From assembly GCA_002482645.1 (NCBI GenBank), contig DLGJ01000005.1, positions 737,437 through 801,436 on the forward strand: 64,000 bases of DNA. The letters are read 5' to 3'. This stretch comes from Hyphomicrobiaceae bacterium UBA7697 (GTDB lineage: Bacteria > Pseudomonadota > Alphaproteobacteria > Rhizobiales > Methyloligellaceae). Position numbers and translations under genes: made by a program. Shown here one piece after another: positions 62,101 through 64,000 of this stretch. Every line of letters starts with the position of its first letter. The first letter of the stretch is position 1. The notes beneath the pieces are model-generated. The model searched no databases and was not told the origin of the DNA. It was given only the letters and a program-made list of their open reading frames with translations.

Positions 62101-62325
62101 AAGGCCGTTCATGGCCACTTCGATCGGATAGGTGACGTAGCGTTCGACCTCTTCAGGTGCTAGGCCCTCCGTTTCGGTGAACACCTGGACGAGTGTCGGT
62201 GACACGTCAGGAAATGCGTCCACGGGGAGTGTCCTGTAGCTCTGGAAGCCCGCCACCAAAACCCCGACGGCGACGATGCAGACCAGCAGCCGCTGGCGGA
62301 GGATAGCTTCGATAAACGTGCGCAT
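59200..62325 (-). CDS. czcA: Heavy-metal RND efflux pump (CzcA/CusA-like)
   Basis: 1041 residues, full length for an HME-RND inner-membrane pump. N-terminal MRTFIEAILRQRLLVCIVAVG..., LPVDAFPDVSPTLVQVFTETEGLAPEEVERYVTYPIE; first membrane group GIMVDGAIVIVENVDRYLKE; the middle PFSICVAFIF region; C-terminal RND half ending FIALFGIALENGMVLVTYL. Works with the adaptor downstream of... its neighbour gene and an outer-membrane protein. Metal not predictable (Cu, Zn, Co, Cd). The gene order adaptor-pump is on the minus strand with a 12-bp gap. Confidence 0.95.
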   Translation of the reverse strand: MRTFIEAILRQRLLVCIVAVGVLVAGFQSYRTLPVDAFPDVSPTLVQVFTETEGLAPEEVERYVTYPIEVAMNGLPGLKTIRSISNFGLSVVNVYFEDSTDIYFARQLVGERLQTAREEIPEGFGEPEMGPITTGLGQILFYYVEDAQGSRTPEEMREIQDWIIKFNLQTVPGVTEILSLGGEVKQFQVQVDPQALLRYRIGIGDVVDAVKANNGNAGAQYIVKNSEQYLVRSIGLATGIADIEDTILKVADGVPVKVRDIGKVEIGGEVRQGLATKDGEGEIVAGLVLKLIGTNTSKVISDVKERLDKINAALPEGVRVVPYYDQSKLVLRSVDTVNGALAQGIILVVLVLLAFMGGLRPSLVVAFAIPFSICVAFIFMGATGLSANLMSLGGIAIAIGIMVDGAIVIVENVDRYLKEQHTALSKRDIVARACAEVVGPIAFAIAIIIVVFLPLFTLQGYEGKTFRPLAFTVSLAMLGSLLFAIFVAPVLSEMLMRRPSPQERDKVSFADRLLKGLIGTYRPLIQMFVRMRVLAVGLAVAILAIGVAIFPRLGSEFVPRLNEGDLLVRVTMASSIALEEARETVTRFEKQLLETFPEVDRVVSRVGRGEVGAHADPVNNAEAFVGLKPQDEWPSERTPAQLFAAMSETFESFPGAKFNFTQPIAAAVDELLTGTKAELAIKLFGDDQDVLLKKAGEIEQAVREVPGAADVQKDQVTGTPQLQIRIDRGQISRYGLTIDDVQSAVRTAIGGETAGQVFEGVRRFDILVRYGEEARTTPEAIRELVIRTPAGLLIPLRQVAEVEEIVGPRQITRENTQRFITIQANVRGRDIGSFVAEGQERIAETVDLPSGYLLEWGGQFELQQEANRRLAIVVPITLGLVFLLLFMNFGSLRASLLIMLNIPLALVGGVVALWLADMNLSVPASVGFIALFGIALENGMVLVTYLNWLVAEGKSVDEASVQGACMRLRPVLMTALTTALGLIPLLYATGAGSEVQAPLATVVVGGLVSSTVLTLLVIPAVYKWFVPVSAMAPQKADAPAE

Positions 62326-62337
62326 CTGTAGATCTGG

Positions 62338-63804
62338 CTAGTGATTGTGGCCGTCGTCGAAACCCGACTTGGCCAACTGCGACTTCACGAGGAACGCGCC
62401 CTCGACCACGACTTCCTCGCCGGGCTTCAGACCTCCGAGCAACTCAACATGCGTGCCGTTGCTGCGGCCGAGCGTGACCGGGCGCGGCTTCAGCGCTCCG
62501 TCGCCTTCCTTGACGAAAACAACGCTTTGGCCTTCGTGCGTCTGCAGAGCTGAGGCCGGGATGCGGACGTCGACGGGATTCGCGGATAAAGCGATCCGCG
62601 CCGTCACGAACATTCCGGGCCGCAGGTGCTTTGGAGCGTTGTCAAGTTCTACACGCGCGTTCGCCGTCCGCGTCTCCTCCGAGACATTCGGCGTGACAAA
62701 CGCGATTGTGCCATCAGCCTGGAGCCCGCCGTCGGTGGTGATCGCCACTGGCTGGCCTTCCTCGACCCGCTCCAGATCGTGGGCGTAAATGCTGATGTCC
62801 ACCCACACGGTCGACACGTCGGCGATGATGAAGGCCTCGCGGTCTGTCTGCACCGATTCGCCGTTTGTAAGATGACGGGCAACGATCGTGCCGCCAAGGG
62901 GCGCGCGCATGACATAGGCGGTAAGGTCGGCCTCGTCCTGCTCGGCAATCTCTTTGAGGCGGGATTCGCCGATGCCGAGCGCCAGTAGTTTCTGACGCGC
63001 ACTGCGCAAATTGATCCGGGCCTCGGCGAAGTCTGTCTTGGCCGTGAGATGCGTCTTCTCGGAAACGATCCGCTTGCCGACAAGTGTCTCCGCGCGCTCG
63101 AAATTGTCTTTCGCCAGCGCCATGCGTTCCAGGCTCGCCAAATAGGCTGCTTTTGCGTCGGCAAGCTCGCGGCTGTCCAGTACGGCGAGCACATCGCCCT
63201 CCGCGACCTGATCGCCTTCGTTCGCCTTGACGGTGCGGGCTATGCCTGGGACCCGCGGAACGACATGCGCTAAAGCATTCTCGTTGTAGACGACCTCGGC
63301 GGGGCGCTCGATCGTGACCGGGATCGGGCCGCCCGAGACGGCTACCGTGCGGACATCGAATCTGTCCATTTGCTCTGGGGTCAGGTCGATGCCGCCATGA
63401 TCGTCAGGGACGTTGTGGCTCGAATGGTCGTCACCGCCGTGGCCATGTGAGTCCTCCGTGCCGTGGTCGTGACCTTCGTGGGCGTCGGAATCCTTGACGT
63501 CGTCATGATCATGGCCGTCGTCATGACGATGCCCCGCTTTGTCGCCGTGCCCATCCTTCGCGTCCTGTCCTTCCTCGGCGCCATGACCATGTTCCGCATG
63601 GTCGTGTCCGTCGTCGTGGTCCTGCTTGTCCCTGGCATCGTGGCCATGTTCGCCATGGTCGTGGCCGCCATGATCGTCTTGCGCCTCCGCAAGGTTGACC
63701 GCTGGCGGACCATCCGTTTCGGCCCAACCCGGATCGACTGCGAGACCCAGGGCACCGGCCGCGAGGCAGGTCGACACGCGCGCGAGAGTCGTGATCTTGG
63801 TCAT
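62338..63804 (-). CDS. czcB: Metal RND efflux adaptor (CzcB-like) with His-rich N terminus
   Basis: 488 residues. After a signal peptide (ARVSTCLAAGALGLAVDPGWAE), residues about 45-136 are extremely His/Asp-rich (23 His by hand count, in HDH/HGH units). A membrane-fusion adaptor follows: ALAHVVPRVPGIARTVKANEGDQV (lipoyl-like), the helical hairpin, barrel VWVDISIYAHDLERVEEGQPVA and C-terminal VELLGGLKPGEEVVVEGAFLV. The His-rich part probably binds metal. Start at ATG 63804 preceded by GGAG; ATG 63816 in frame is an alternative. Confidence 0.92.
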   Translation of the reverse strand: MTKITTLARVSTCLAAGALGLAVDPGWAETDGPPAVNLAEAQDDHGGHDHGEHGHDARDKQDHDDGHDHAEHGHGAEEGQDAKDGHGDKAGHRHDDGHDHDDVKDSDAHEGHDHGTEDSHGHGGDDHSSHNVPDDHGGIDLTPEQMDRFDVRTVAVSGGPIPVTIERPAEVVYNENALAHVVPRVPGIARTVKANEGDQVAEGDVLAVLDSRELADAKAAYLASLERMALAKDNFERAETLVGKRIVSEKTHLTAKTDFAEARINLRSARQKLLALGIGESRLKEIAEQDEADLTAYVMRAPLGGTIVARHLTNGESVQTDREAFIIADVSTVWVDISIYAHDLERVEEGQPVAITTDGGLQADGTIAFVTPNVSEETRTANARVELDNAPKHLRPGMFVTARIALSANPVDVRIPASALQTHEGQSVVFVKEGDGALKPRPVTLGRSNGTHVELLGGLKPGEEVVVEGAFLVKSQLAKSGFDDGHNH

Positions 63805-63820
63805 GTCGTTCTCCATGAAT

Positions 63821-64000
63821 TCAATCCTCGGTGCCCTGCGTAAGCCGAGCGATTCCCGCTTCCGCCGTCTCCAAACGAGGGCGCATGGAAAGTGCGTTGC
63901 GATAGTCTCTGAGAGCCTGGCTGTTCTCGCCGAGCCTTTCATACGCGGTGGCGCGATGCGCTAGCGCCTCGGCCGCAGGCTTGAGATTGATTCCAATGGT
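63821..64000 (-). CDS. TPR-repeat protein, 3' end
   Basis: The reading frame enters from the right edge and gives 59 residues: INLKPAAEALAHRATAYERLG, ENSQALRDYRNALSMRPRLE, then AGIARLTQGTED. The pattern of about 34-residue helix pairs with Ala/Tyr/Pro spacing marks a tetratricopeptide repeat. TGA at 63821-63823 (reading the minus strand) is 17 bp upstream of czcB's ATG 63804. It may belong to the same operon. N terminus lies beyond the window. Confidence 0.7.
   Translation of the reverse strand, partial: TIGINLKPAAEALAHRATAYERLGENSQALRDYRNALSMRPRLETAEAGIARLTQGTED

Overview
The window is about 64 kb of high-GC DNA from an alphaproteobacterium, most likely order Hyphomicrobiales. The evidence is the glyQ-glyS arrangement, a nadA-nadB-nadC operon with a NadQ-type regulator gene nearby, a TIGR02301 protein, an RT0821/Lpp0805-like surface protein and a DUF1499 protein. 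The genus cannot be fixed from sequence reading alone; a methylotrophic Hyphomicrobium/Methyloceanibacter-like bacterium is a guess.

Bases 1-50.6 kb look like ordinary chromosome. In order they hold: the end of an S49 peptidase gene; glycyl-tRNA synthetase (glyQ, a VOC gene, glyS) followed by a second VOC gene and a gamma-glutamylcyclotransferase-like gene; ppdK; a SleB-type cell-wall hydrolase; the NAD operon nadA-nadB-nadC with two palindromic operators in front of it; an L,D-transpeptidase homologue lacking its catalytic Cys; an amino-acid permease; a two-gene ABC exporter; a PQQ-type sugar dehydrogenase; nadQ; a tyrosine-phosphatase-like gene; an HD hydrolase; tag, ygfZ and a dihydroorotase-like gene; several small secreted or hypothetical proteins; an HMCES-type gene and ppk2; an O-methyltransferase, a GlcD-type FAD oxidase and a Sua5-type tRNA-modification gene; an HDAC-like amidohydrolase; xseB and dxs; two adjacent SET-domain genes; tlyA and a RumA-type methyltransferase; a sirtuin and aroC; fabI; pdxH; an MBL-fold hydrolase; and a DUF3300-DUF2950 pair followed by a decayed fragment of a VWA protein.

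From tRNA-Pro(CGG) and tRNA-Gln(TTG) at 50.69-51.05 kb onward the window becomes accessory. Two paralogous modules follow, each a large serine recombinase gene overlapping a DUF2924 gene by 8 bp; the second also carries DUF3489. Both modules are preceded by a related leader with hairpins and a 39-bp repeat. Three diverged copies of a 'tRNA 3' end, about 165-175 bp, TTCGGGG(G)TCA' arrangement lie beside the modules and look like integration scars. Next come a DUF5681 gene and a ParB-domain DNA methyltransferase, a 100-bp tract of about 17% GC with A-tracts spaced by 10 bp, a dispersed hairpin repeat, and then a heavy-metal RND efflux pair (CzcA/CusA-type pump and a His-rich adaptor). The 3' end of a TPR-protein gene lies at the right edge.

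The points most worth a second look are the repeated recombinase modules with their shared leader, the scar-like repeats, the L,D-transpeptidase pseudoenzyme, the nadA operators, and the phased A-tract region.
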